Below, piece after piece: positions 1 through 6,714 of a stretch of DNA of 14,276 nt. The notes under the pieces are model-generated. The model searched no databases. It was given only the letters and a program-made list of their open reading frames with translations, and was not told where the DNA came from. The position numbers were made by a program, and so were the translations under genes. The first letter of the stretch is position 1. Every line of letters starts with the position of its first letter. Source of the stretch: Bacillota bacterium (lineage in GTDB: Bacteria; Bacillota; Clostridia; Lachnospirales; Lachnospiraceae); the NCBI GenBank assembly GCA_023392995.1, contig JAEWMZ010000120.1:1-14276 (forward strand), given 5' to 3'.

Positions 1-1021
1 TATCATCCACATAATTTACAATACCCACAGGACCTGCAATTTCATTCAGATGTGCTTTCCCGGAGATCAGATATAATACACTCTTTAAGGTGTTCACAAT
101 ATTCAGCTTAACCTCATAAAAGCTATACTCCACCACATCGATTGCAGACGCTTTTTGGAAGGAAGGATTATACTTCACACCGATGCTGTAGCTGCTGGAA
201 ACCAGCTTAGGCTTCACAGTGACTGTAACCGGCTTTTCATTATTACGAACATAAGAAATAGACAGCTCATCCCCCGTCAAAGGGTTCGCATCAATATAGG
301 CAGCAAAAGCTTCTCCAGACCCAATGTCCGTTCCATTGATATTAACAACCACATCTCCCGCTTGTAACCCTGCTTCTGCAAGAGGATACCCCTCCTGTAC
401 GGCTTCCATTTTGGCTGCGGTTGCTGTTCTTGCATAGGAGCAGCCTAACATATAAGCTTCCGTCCATTTCGGTGTAATGGTTGCTCTTTTTTTTGCACCA
501 TCTCTGACATAACTAACCTCAACCTGCTTATCAGACAAAGGAGTAAAGTAAAAATAATAACTAATTTCTCTGGAGAAATGAATCGGAGATCCATTGATTG
601 CTGTAATCTCATCCCCCTCCTGCAAAACCCCTTCTGATGCACTATTTGCCACTGTTCCCGTTACAATCGGTCTGTCAACACCAACATTTCCGACAAAAAT
701 AAGCGAAAGTACATAAGCCAGAATAAAGTTAAAAAAGGCTCCGGCAAAAATAACAGAAAATCTTGCCCACACCCCTTTTTTATTAAAAGCTCCCGCATCA
801 TCAATCGACTCATCTTCTCCGAGCATCATACAGGAGCCGCCGATTGGTAATGCCTTCAACGAATATTTGGTACCTTTATGTTCTATACTAGCCAGTCTTG
901 GCCCCATACCAATTGAGAACTCCGTTACAGTTACACCATTCGCCTTTGCAAGTAAAAAATGCCCTAATTCGTGGATAAGGACAATTACGCCCAGTATTAA
1001 TAAAGCCACAATTATATTCAT
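1..1021 (-). CDS. rseP: RseP/RasP-type site-2 intramembrane metalloprotease (3' end missing)
   Basis: Polytopic membrane zinc protease that cuts transmembrane substrates such as anti-sigma factors and signal-peptide remnants. The first 340 residues are present and the frame runs off the left edge; relatives are about 350-450 residues long. Residues 1-16 form a hydrophobic segment running into the zinc motif HELGH (H17, E18, H21), followed by the family block FSIGMGPRL and the GG..MLGEDE block near 61-70. A second membrane segment lies near 88-111. Two PDZ-like segments follow, about 114-180 and 200-275, each with a GD..xING strand (AING 141-144, NING 227-230). The third conserved region, LNEIAGPVGI, is at 325-334. 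The ATG at 1021 is the only sensible start because HELGH must follow a short membrane helix. Its own AAAGGA site lies 12 nt upstream, which is loose. It is the last gene visible in the dxr operon, 51 nt after the dxr stop. Identity is certain; its substrates are not known from sequence. Confidence 0.96.
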   Translation of the reverse strand, partial: MNIIVALLILGVIVLIHELGHFLLAKANGVTVTEFSIGMGPRLASIEHKGTKYSLKALPIGGSCMMLGEDESIDDAGAFNKKGVWARFSVIFAGAFFNFILAYVLSLIFVGNVGVDRPIVTGTVANSASEGVLQEGDEITAINGSPIHFSREISYYFYFTPLSDKQVEVSYVRDGAKKRATITPKWTEAYMLGCSYARTATAAKMEAVQEGYPLAEAGLQAGDVVVNINGTDIGSGEAFAAYIDANPLTGDELSISYVRNNEKPVTVTVKPKLVSSSYSIGVKYNPSFQKASAIDVVEYSFYEVKLNIVNTLKSVLYLISGKAHLNEIAGPVGIVNYVDD

Positions 1022-1047
1022 GCTATTAAAATGTCCTTTCTTTTCAT
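1018..1047 (-). CDS. Possible nine-codon leader peptide coupled to rseP
   Basis: A GGAGG ribosome binding site at 1055-1059 stands 7 nt before an ATG at 1047 that opens a nine-codon frame (MKRKDILIA, then TGA). The TGA shares the ATGA overlap with the rseP start codon at 1021. rseP is in another frame, so this is not an N-terminal extension of it. The layout is that of a translationally coupled leader ORF: ribosomes load at the good site, terminate and restart on rseP. No homology can be judged for nine residues, and the product may have no function of its own. Confidence 0.4.
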   Translation of the reverse strand: MKRKDILIA

Positions 1048-1072
1048 CCGACTGCCTCCAGCTTTCACCAGT

Positions 1073-2227
1073 TTATACGGATAGATTCAAACCCTTTACA
1101 AAATCATATGTCTGCTGCTCAATATTCAGAATTTCAACAAGTGAAGGATTTGCAATAACTTTATGATGATCCATCGCTTCTTTTATTAACCGTGCAATTG
1201 TAAGAAATTCAATCTCCTCTCTTAAAAAAGCCGCTACTGCCCATTCATTTGCTGCATTATATACCGTTGGCATGCTCCCGCCAATTTTGCCTGCTTCATA
1301 ACCAAGCTGCAGGCCATAAAAAGTATCCAGATCCGGTTCTTCAAAGGTCAGCTGCTTCCTTTGATAAAAATCCACACGATCCCCCGTCAAAGGGAAACGC
1401 TCCGGATAAAACAAGGCATACTGAATCGGTAATCTCATATCCGGCACACCCATTTGAGCAATAATACTGCCATCCACATATTCCACCATGGAATGAATGA
1501 TACTTTGCGGATGCACTACTACCTGAATCTGCTCCATACTAACATCAAAAAGCCAGGCAGCTTCCATAACCTCCAGGCCTTTGTTAACCATAGTTGCAGA
1601 ATCGATGGTAATCTTCTGCCCCATCGCCCAGTTCGGATGCTTTAAGGCATCCTGAGGCCTCTTATGCTCAAGCTCAGATAATTTTTTTCCTCGAAATGGT
1701 CCGCCGGAAGCAGTCAGAATAATTTTATTAACCTGTTTTTTATTCTCTCCATTTAACGACTGGAATATAGCAGAATGCTCACTGTCCACCGGAAGTAACG
1801 CAACTTTTTTTTCTTTTATTAAGGGCATAATGATATGACCAGCGGTAACCAGGGTTTCCTTATTCGCAAGTGCAATATCCTTTCCCGCCTTAATCGCCTC
1901 AATGGTTGGCTGTATCCCGATCATACCCACCATTGCAGTAAGTACAATATCAGAGGCCGGTTCCACGGCACACTCGATTAAGCCTTCCATTCCTGTGACG
2001 ACCTTTACATCCAGATCCTTTATTCTATCTTTCAATAATTTAGCCTTATCCTCCTGATACACTCCAACAATCAAAGGCTTAAACTCACGAATCTGCTTCT
2101 CCAACAATTCAATATTACTTCCTGCCGCCAGCGAAGTAACCTGCAGCAAGGTTTTATTCTCTCTTACGATATCCAGTGTCTGAGTCCCAATCGATCCCGT
2201 TGACCCAAGTACTGCGATTTTCTTCAT
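1073..2227 (-). CDS. dxr: 1-deoxy-D-xylulose 5-phosphate reductoisomerase (DXR/IspC)
   Basis: Catalyses the NADPH-dependent rearrangement and reduction of DXP to 2-C-methyl-D-erythritol 4-phosphate, the first committed step of the MEP isoprenoid pathway, in the cytoplasm. The 384 residues are full length for the family. The N-terminal Rossmann motif GSTGSIGTQTLDIV is at about 8-21. The metal and substrate region carries PVDSEHSAIFQSL, LTASGGPFRG and the block ITIDSATMVNKGLEVMEAAW, followed by VVVHPQSIIHSMVEY and GVPDMRLPIQYAL. All are diagnostic. The ATG at 2227 has GGAGG 7 nt upstream. It follows cdsA after an unusually long 268-bp gap and precedes rseP by 51 nt. In this operon it supplies isoprenoid precursors for UppS. 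Confidence 0.99.
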   Translation of the reverse strand: MKKIAVLGSTGSIGTQTLDIVRENKTLLQVTSLAAGSNIELLEKQIREFKPLIVGVYQEDKAKLLKDRIKDLDVKVVTGMEGLIECAVEPASDIVLTAMVGMIGIQPTIEAIKAGKDIALANKETLVTAGHIIMPLIKEKKVALLPVDSEHSAIFQSLNGENKKQVNKIILTASGGPFRGKKLSELEHKRPQDALKHPNWAMGQKITIDSATMVNKGLEVMEAAWLFDVSMEQIQVVVHPQSIIHSMVEYVDGSIIAQMGVPDMRLPIQYALFYPERFPLTGDRVDFYQRKQLTFEEPDLDTFYGLQLGYEAGKIGGSMPTVYNAANEWAVAAFLREEIEFLTIARLIKEAMDHHKVIANPSLVEILNIEQQTYDFVKGLNLSV

Positions 2228-2495
2228 TTGAATACCTCCAAGTTGTCATATTTCGTGACCGAACAATAATCAATAACCACTCAAGTCGAACAATTAAGTC
2301 CTAAATAACTAATAGCTGTTACAGCTGTCGGTGCAATATTCCTACGGTGCGAACCAGCCTCTTATGTGGACGGTATAGACCGATCTCTTATGTTGGTCTG
2401 TACTTGCAACGAAAGAATAGTATCCACTCCCTGTAGATATAGTTACATAATTTTCATCTCAAACTTTTCATTTCACTGCTTTTTACTTAAGCCCA
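2228..2495. other. Long dxr-cdsA intergenic region with inverted and direct repeats
   Basis: This 268-bp gap has no credible coding frame in an operon whose other cdsA/uppS and frr/pyrH gaps are 21-33 bp. Visible structures are a 6-bp palindrome AGCTGT-T-ACAGCT around 2314-2326, a GGTCTGTAC/GTATAGACC stem (2373-2381 with 2395-2403, one G-T wobble, 13-nt loop), a repeated TCTTATGT.GG near 2360 and 2386, and two CGAACAAT copies near 2260-2267 and 2288-2295. The string CGAAAGAATAGTAT near 2410-2423 resembles CGAAGAAATAGTAT inside the palindromic elements at 9054 and 11710. It may be a decayed relative of them or an unrelated leader or attenuator; I cannot decide. Confidence 0.35.
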
Positions 2496-3296
2496 TCAAC
2501 TCAACAATGTCCCCAAAAAGAACACAATGGGTGCCGTAAATATAATACTGTCAAAACGATCCAAGACTCCTCCATGACCTGGAATCAAGGTTCCATAATC
2601 CTTAATATCATGATTTCTCTTTATCGCTGAGGCTGCCAAATCCCCGATCTGAGACAGAATACTGGAGGCTGCGCCAATGATCGCAAAAGCAATTTGCGGA
2701 TTCTTAAATACCACAATTTGACTCTGAATAACAGTAGCATAGATGATTCCTAGCAGAGCCGCACCAACAATTCCGCCGATACTGCCTTCGATTGATTTCT
2801 TTGGACTTAGTTTGGGAGCAAATTTATGCTTTCCAAACTTTACACCTACCAGATAGGCACAAGTATCAGAGCCCCAGGCACCAATAAAGATAAGCCATAC
2901 AATCCAGGCTCCATTCTCAAGCATTCGTACCTGATAGATATAAGACAGCATAACAGGCACATAGAACAAGCCTAGAAAGCTTACTGCCAGCTGCTCCGTG
3001 CTGTATTTTGGAAAGCAGAAGACATAGACTACCATAAGTAACATGAGGAATAGAATCACCAGCATGGATTCAAACTGGAGCAGGTTAAAATAAAGCAGCA
3101 GATAATAAATAATTCCTGATGCATAGCCAACCATTCCCATCAATGATTTGTTCATCTTTACAACACGATATAATTCCATCATTCCAATGCAGGAAATTGC
3201 AAATAAAACGGCAAACAGTAAGTTGCCCCCAAAAATCACAACAAATAATGTTATTACTGTTAAAACAATACTGCTAAGTAATCGTGTCCGAAACAT
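2496..3296 (-). CDS. cdsA: Phosphatidate cytidylyltransferase (CDP-diglyceride synthase)
   Basis: Integral membrane enzyme that makes CDP-diacylglycerol from phosphatidic acid and CTP, the branch point of phospholipid synthesis. The protein has 266 residues, normal for the family, and consists mostly of hydrophobic helices. The C-terminal signature is at about 223-249: SAIKRNHDIKDYG, then LIPGHGGVLDRFD, matching the known S-x-x-K-R-x4-K-D...H-G-G-x-x-D-R-x-D pattern. A further conserved loop, SPKKSIEGSIGG, lies upstream. The ATG at 3296 has GGAGG 6 nt before it. It starts 21 nt after the uppS stop, so the two are surely co-transcribed. Confidence 0.98.
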   Translation of the reverse strand: MFRTRLLSSIVLTVITLFVVIFGGNLLFAVLFAISCIGMMELYRVVKMNKSLMGMVGYASGIIYYLLLYFNLLQFESMLVILFLMLLMVVYVFCFPKYSTEQLAVSFLGLFYVPVMLSYIYQVRMLENGAWIVWLIFIGAWGSDTCAYLVGVKFGKHKFAPKLSPKKSIEGSIGGIVGAALLGIIYATVIQSQIVVFKNPQIAFAIIGAASSILSQIGDLAASAIKRNHDIKDYGTLIPGHGGVLDRFDSIIFTAPIVFFLGTLLS

Positions 3297-3317
3297 AGCC
3301 TACCTCCACCCGCGAGC

Positions 3318-4037
3318 CTAGGATAAAACAGCCCCATATTTTCTAGTTCTACCACTGTAATACTCTACTGCTTTTTGTAACTCTTTCTCATTAAAATCAG
3401 GCCATAATACATCCGTAAAATAAAACTCAGTATAAGCGCACTGCCAGAGCAGAAAATTGGATAATCTTTGCTCTCCGCTGGTTCTTACGAGTAAATCTGG
3501 ATCAGGAATGCCTTTGGTATCCATATATTGTTCCAATGTTTCTTCATCTATATGATCAATTGCTGTTTTATTCTCTTTTACATCAAGCGCTAAGGCTTTG
3601 GCTGCACGGAGGATTTCATCCCTGCTGCCATAGTTTATGGCAACCTGAAACTTCAAACCGGTGTTATTTTTTGAAGCCTCCTCAAGCTCTCTTATACTTT
3701 TCTTAATTTCCTCAGATAGCTTTTCGGTATCACCAATGACACGAATACGCATATTGTTTTTCATACTTGTCTTAATACTTGTTGATAAATAATTCTGAAG
3801 CAGCTTCATTAATGCATCCACTTCATCCTGAGGACGCCTCCAGTTTTCCGTTGAAAACGCATATACCGTCAAATATTCAATTCCCATCTTATAGGCTAAC
3901 TCACAAATTCTCTCAACATTTTTGCTTCCTTGGGCGTGACCGTAATTACGCGGCATCATTTTCTTTTTTGCCCATCTTCCATTTCCGTCCAGGATTATAG
4001 CTACATGCCTCGGAACATTTAACTCACTCTCATTCAT
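3318..4037 (-). CDS. uppS: Undecaprenyl diphosphate synthase (cis-prenyltransferase)
   Basis: Condenses isopentenyl diphosphate units onto farnesyl diphosphate to form the C55 carrier lipid used for peptidoglycan and other wall polymers. The chosen start gives 239 residues. The N-terminal motif HVAIILDGNGRWAKKK has the catalytic Asp at residue 17, and the C-terminal motifs NYGSRDEI and PDLLVRTSGEQRLSNF followed by FYFTDVLWPDF are canonical. I chose the ATG at 4037 because GGAGAGG stands 4 nt before it and because UppS proteins begin shortly before this motif. An in-frame TTG at 4094 would add 19 unrelated residues and has no ribosome binding site. It precedes cdsA by 21 nt and follows frr after 184 nt. 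Confidence 0.98.
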   Translation of the reverse strand: MNESELNVPRHVAIILDGNGRWAKKKMMPRNYGHAQGSKNVERICELAYKMGIEYLTVYAFSTENWRRPQDEVDALMKLLQNYLSTSIKTSMKNNMRIRVIGDTEKLSEEIKKSIRELEEASKNNTGLKFQVAINYGSRDEILRAAKALALDVKENKTAIDHIDEETLEQYMDTKGIPDPDLLVRTSGEQRLSNFLLWQCAYTEFYFTDVLWPDFNEKELQKAVEYYSGRTRKYGAVLS

Positions 4038-4221
4038 GAAACCTCTCCATTCTTTTATGGAGCACTCTTGTAGACTCTTGTTTATATGAAGCAAGCTTCC
4101 CGAAGGCCGTTGACAAAGTGCTCCCTGCTCGTAAAAACCGTGAAAGGGTGTCTCAAAAGTGTATTCAATTTGCTTCCTACAAATTCTCTGAATAGTCCTT
4201 TTAATCCACCCTAAATTTTTC

Positions 4222-4776
4222 TTATACGGTAAGAATCTCTTTTGATTTGTCTTCCATTATCTTATCAATTTCGCTGATATAACGATCTGTAATTTTTTGA
4301 ACCTCGTCCTCTAAATGCTTAAACTCATCTTCGGAGATCTCACTTGCTTTGTTCTGCTTTTTAAACATTTCATTCGCATCACGTCTGATATTTCTAACCG
4401 CAACCTTTGCGTTTTCCGCTTTTTTCTTAACATCCTTAACCAATTCTTTTCTTCGTTCCTCTGTTAACTCAGGAAATACAACACGTATCACCTTTCCGTC
4501 ATTGCTGGGATTAAGGCCCAGATCAGAATTGATAATTGCCTTTTCAATTTCCTTAATTAATTTACTTTCCCAAGGCTGGATCTGAATTACTCTTGGTTCC
4601 GGCACGGAAACATTTGCTACTGCCTGAAATGAAGATGGCTGACCATAATAATCCACCTTAAGTTTATCTAAAAGATGCGGATTAGCTCTGCCTGCACGAA
4701 TTGATGCATACTCTTCTTTCAAATTTGCTGTTGTCTTTTCCATTTTGTTATTGAATTGTTCTAATTTTGCATCCAT
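4222..4776 (-). CDS. frr: Ribosome recycling factor
   Basis: Works with EF-G to split post-termination ribosomes. The 184 residues match the usual 185. Domain I helices carry the hallmark SIRAGRANPHLLDKLKVDYYG. Domain II has VPEPRVIQIQPWE and INSDLGLNPSNDGKVIR, followed by FPELTEERRKELVK, all diagnostic. The ATG at 4776 is preceded by a GGCAGGGG site. It lies 33 nt after the pyrH stop, the near-universal pyrH-frr pairing, and is probably read from the pyrH promoter. Confidence 0.99.
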   Translation of the reverse strand: MDAKLEQFNNKMEKTTANLKEEYASIRAGRANPHLLDKLKVDYYGQPSSFQAVANVSVPEPRVIQIQPWESKLIKEIEKAIINSDLGLNPSNDGKVIRVVFPELTEERRKELVKDVKKKAENAKVAVRNIRRDANEMFKKQNKASEISEDEFKHLEDEVQKITDRYISEIDKIMEDKSKEILTV

Positions 4777-4809
4777 TTTTTACCCCTGCCTTTCAATATT
4801 TGACTTGAT

Positions 4810-5514
4810 TTATACAGTCATTGTGGTACCATTTGATTTACCCAATGCCGCATTTACAATGCTGTTTTCTTCGTTTAACCCAAATAACAGCACTGGCATT
4901 TTATTTTCCATACACAATACGGTTGCTGTGAGATCGATGACACCCAGCCTTTGATCCAGCACATCCTTGGCAGAAATCTGATTATACTTTTTCGCTCCCG
5001 GATTTGTCTTAGGATCACTATCGTAAACACCATCAATGGCCTTCGCATTTAAAATGATGTCACAATCTAGTTCAACAGCTCGAAGCACTGTAGCCGTATC
5101 CGTTGAAAAATACGGATGTCCTGTTCCTCCGGCTAAAAATGCAACTCCACCCTGCTTCATACATCCTATCACATCGTCCTTTGAAAAAAGCTTTGTCATA
5201 CTTCCGCAGGCAAAAGGAGTGTAAACTTCCGTAGGCATCCCAACGTGGCGAAAAATTTCAGATACATAGATGCAGTTCATTACAGTTGCAAGCATACCAA
5301 TCTGATCTGCTTTCGTACGGTCAATGGTTTCGCTGGTTCTTCCCCTCCAGAAGTTACCTCCGCCAATTACGATACTTACCTGAACTCCGTCCTCTACTAA
5401 TTGCTTCACCTGCTTCGCAACACCAATACAGGTTTCTTCGCAGAAGGCGGTTTTTTTCTGACCTGCCAAAGCTTCACCGCTCAATTTGAGTAATACTCTT
5501 TCAAATGCTTTCAT
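4810..5514 (-). CDS. pyrH: Uridylate (UMP) kinase
   Basis: Phosphorylates UMP to UDP; the bacterial hexameric enzyme of the amino-acid-kinase family, unrelated to eukaryotic UMP kinases. 234 residues, normal length. Motifs in order are LLKLSGEALAG (phosphate loop, about 8-18), VIGGGNFWRG, DQIGMLATVMNCIY, GGTGHPYFSTDTA (UMP and phosphate binding) and AKAIDGVYDSDPKTNPGAK. The ATG at 5514 has GGAGG 12 nt upstream, somewhat far. It is the first gene of the pyrH-frr-uppS-cdsA-dxr-rseP run. tsf and rpsB, its usual upstream neighbours, are not present here; a bactofilin gene stands upstream instead. Confidence 0.99.
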   Translation of the reverse strand: MKAFERVLLKLSGEALAGQKKTAFCEETCIGVAKQVKQLVEDGVQVSIVIGGGNFWRGRTSETIDRTKADQIGMLATVMNCIYVSEIFRHVGMPTEVYTPFACGSMTKLFSKDDVIGCMKQGGVAFLAGGTGHPYFSTDTATVLRAVELDCDIILNAKAIDGVYDSDPKTNPGAKKYNQISAKDVLDQRLGVIDLTATVLCMENKMPVLLFGLNEENSIVNAALGKSNGTTMTV

Positions 5515-5562
5515 TCTTCTATATTGCCTCCATGTGAAATCTTATTGGTCATAATCCAATAT

Positions 5563-5605
5563 TCTTAAATAATTTACCACAAAACAACCAGTTTTGCTAG
5601 TCCAA
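5563..5605 (-). promoter_or_regulatory. Candidate extended -10 promoter for the pyrH operon
   Basis: On the minus strand the leader contains TGTGG followed by TAAATT (-10 at 5571-5576, TGG at 5577-5579), an extended -10 arrangement. No good -35 is visible at 17 bp. The same TGTGGTAAA string forms the -10 region proposed for the deacetylase gene at 7823-7828. It would give a leader of about 50 nt with the GGAGG site. This is a weak call made by inspection. Confidence 0.3.
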
Positions 5606-5695
5606 ACCGAATAATTTCTGCCTGTAATTTCTTTTGGCTCTTTAAAAATCTTTAAAAAAGAAGATAATTTGCATAGACAATGCTTTTACTAAGAT

Positions 5696-5718
5696 AAAAC
5701 TGAGAGAACTTCCTCTCA
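5696..5718 (-). terminator. Weak intrinsic terminator-like stem after the bactofilin unit
   Basis: A perfect 6-bp stem TGAGAG/CTCTCA (5701-5706 and 5713-5718) with a 6-nt loop is followed on the minus strand by G then TTTT. The stem is short and the U run is brief, so termination would be partial at best. It sits between the bactofilin stop and pyrH, where a terminator is expected. Confidence 0.35.
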
Positions 5719-5763
5719 TTCTACTGCTATATTTTGGAACGAACAAGCATTTTTATACGCAAC

Positions 5764-5843
5764 GGAAAGACATATTATTGATATCATATGCTACTACATG
5801 AAAATATTCCTGGAGGCATACAAACTCAACAACATGTCTTTCC
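5764..5843 (-). other. 80-nt long imperfect hairpin downstream of the bactofilin gene
   Basis: Two 28-nt arms (5764-5791 and 5816-5843) flank a 24-nt loop. The outer 10 bp, GGAAAGACAT with ATGTCTTTCC, are perfect. Read as minus-strand RNA, 26 of 28 positions pair, including four G-U pairs. Read as plus-strand RNA, the same four positions would be A-C mismatches. The hairpin starts 30 nt after the bactofilin stop and is not followed by a U run, so it is not a standard terminator. It may stabilise the 3' end of the message, be an RNase III-type site, or be a palindromic repeat unit. Confidence 0.55.
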
Positions 5844-5873
5844 ATCAGTCCATAAAGCTTACACAATACGTTT

Positions 5874-6689
5874 TTATTCAAATATGTTATCAACATCAAC
5901 GGAAGAGTAGCTTAAGGAAAGAGCACCTTCGATCACAGCTCCATTATTAACCTGGACGGATTTCGCTTTAATATTCCCTTTGATAATTGCTGTAGAATCC
6001 ACCACAATCGGACCGTTAATATCAATCTCACCTTTCACAGCGCCTGCAATTACACCGGATGCAGCAACAATATCACCAATAATCACAGTACCTAAGCCAA
6101 CTTTGATACTGCCCTCACTGGTAATGCTTCCCTCCATACGTTCTGTGTTAACATAAACCTCAGATGCGGAGGAATTCCCTTTGATTCTTCCCGTAATGGA
6201 CAGTTTGCCCAAGCACTCAATATCGCCTGTCACATTACCCATAATATCCAGAGAGCCATCAGAGGAAATGCTTCCATTAATGGTTGTTCCTTTTGCAATT
6301 ACTGTAACTTCATCATCTAGAGCGGCAGAACTGCTTTTCACCTTTGGTGCTGCTATCTCTGCCACCTCTTCGGCGTCTTCCTCTTCCAGACTCATTGCCT
6401 CCAATAATTCCAAATCAACGTTTTCTTCCATAGCTGCTTCCTCTTCTTCCTTTCTATCTTCCGTTTCAATATCGCTTTCTATTTGCTCAATCTCCATCAG
6501 ATCAGCAATTCCGTTCTCCTCTGTTGCATAGCCCTCAAGCCATTGCTCCAAGCGTTCCCCATTCGATATATCATTTTCATCAGAACCAATCGTATCCACG
6601 ATCTGATCCTCGGACTCCTTTTCCTCTTCTGGCAACAATTCATTTACAGCCTGTGATAAATCATCCTTAAACTCTTTAAAAAAGCCCAC
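5874..6689 (-). CDS. Bactofilin-family polymer-forming protein with acidic N-terminal region
   Basis: Bactofilins are cytoskeletal beta-helix proteins that self-polymerise without nucleotides, often at the membrane, and organise cell-wall enzymes. The 271 residues divide into a short amphipathic start (MGFFKEFKDDLSQAVNELL), a very acidic, probably disordered stretch from about 20 to 115 rich in Glu and Asp, and a bactofilin domain at about 125-262. That domain has regular repeats of the kind GSISSDGSLDIMGNVTGDI and SITGRIKGN ending in NNGAVIEGALSL. The start codon is GTG at 6689, supported by GGGAGG 8 nt upstream. It follows the deacetylase gene by only 25 nt, so the two are co-transcribed. 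That pairing suggests it positions or scaffolds wall modification. The long acidic region is unlike the short tails of typical small bactofilins. Confidence 0.88.
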   Translation of the reverse strand: MGFFKEFKDDLSQAVNELLPEEEKESEDQIVDTIGSDENDISNGERLEQWLEGYATEENGIADLMEIEQIESDIETEDRKEEEEAAMEENVDLELLEAMSLEEEDAEEVAEIAAPKVKSSSAALDDEVTVIAKGTTINGSISSDGSLDIMGNVTGDIECLGKLSITGRIKGNSSASEVYVNTERMEGSITSEGSIKVGLGTVIIGDIVAASGVIAGAVKGEIDINGPIVVDSTAIIKGNIKAKSVQVNNGAVIEGALSLSYSSVDVDNIFE

Positions 6690-6714
6690 TGTTAATACCT
6701 CCCTATGTATTGGT

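Larger units (their letters stand above)
5515..5763. other. AT-rich leader region upstream of pyrH; no gene
   Basis: Together with the hairpin at 5764-5843 and the 30 bp after it, this makes the only gap above 300 bp in the window. It is AT-rich and has no coding frame with a ribosome binding site. It contains the short terminator-like stem at 5701-5718, small stems such as ATTGG-7 nt-CCAAT just upstream of pyrH and AAAAC-5 nt-GTTTT near 5581-5595, and the candidate -10 listed separately. I see no recognised riboswitch and no pyrimidine attenuator with the usual structure. Confidence 0.5.

Noticed and set aside
4038..4094. Longer uppS starting at TTG 4094
   Set aside because: There is no ribosome binding site there, while the ATG at 4037 has GGAGAGG at a good distance and matches family N-termini.
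4095..4221. Possible mobile-element remnant or promoter in the frr-uppS gap (TTTTGAGACACCC on the minus strand)
   Set aside because: A single short string with no inverted repeats, flanking repeats or coding remnant; small GAAGC/GCTTC stems only. I see nothing supportable here.
5764..5843. Intrinsic terminator call for the long hairpin
   Set aside because: On the minus strand it is followed by CGTTGCG rather than a U run, and the loop is 24 nt.
6181..6531. 116-codon plus-strand frame rich in Ser, opposite the bactofilin gene
   Set aside because: It is the antisense of the Glu/Asp-rich region of the bactofilin gene; Ser-rich antisense frames arise automatically, and it has no ribosome binding site.
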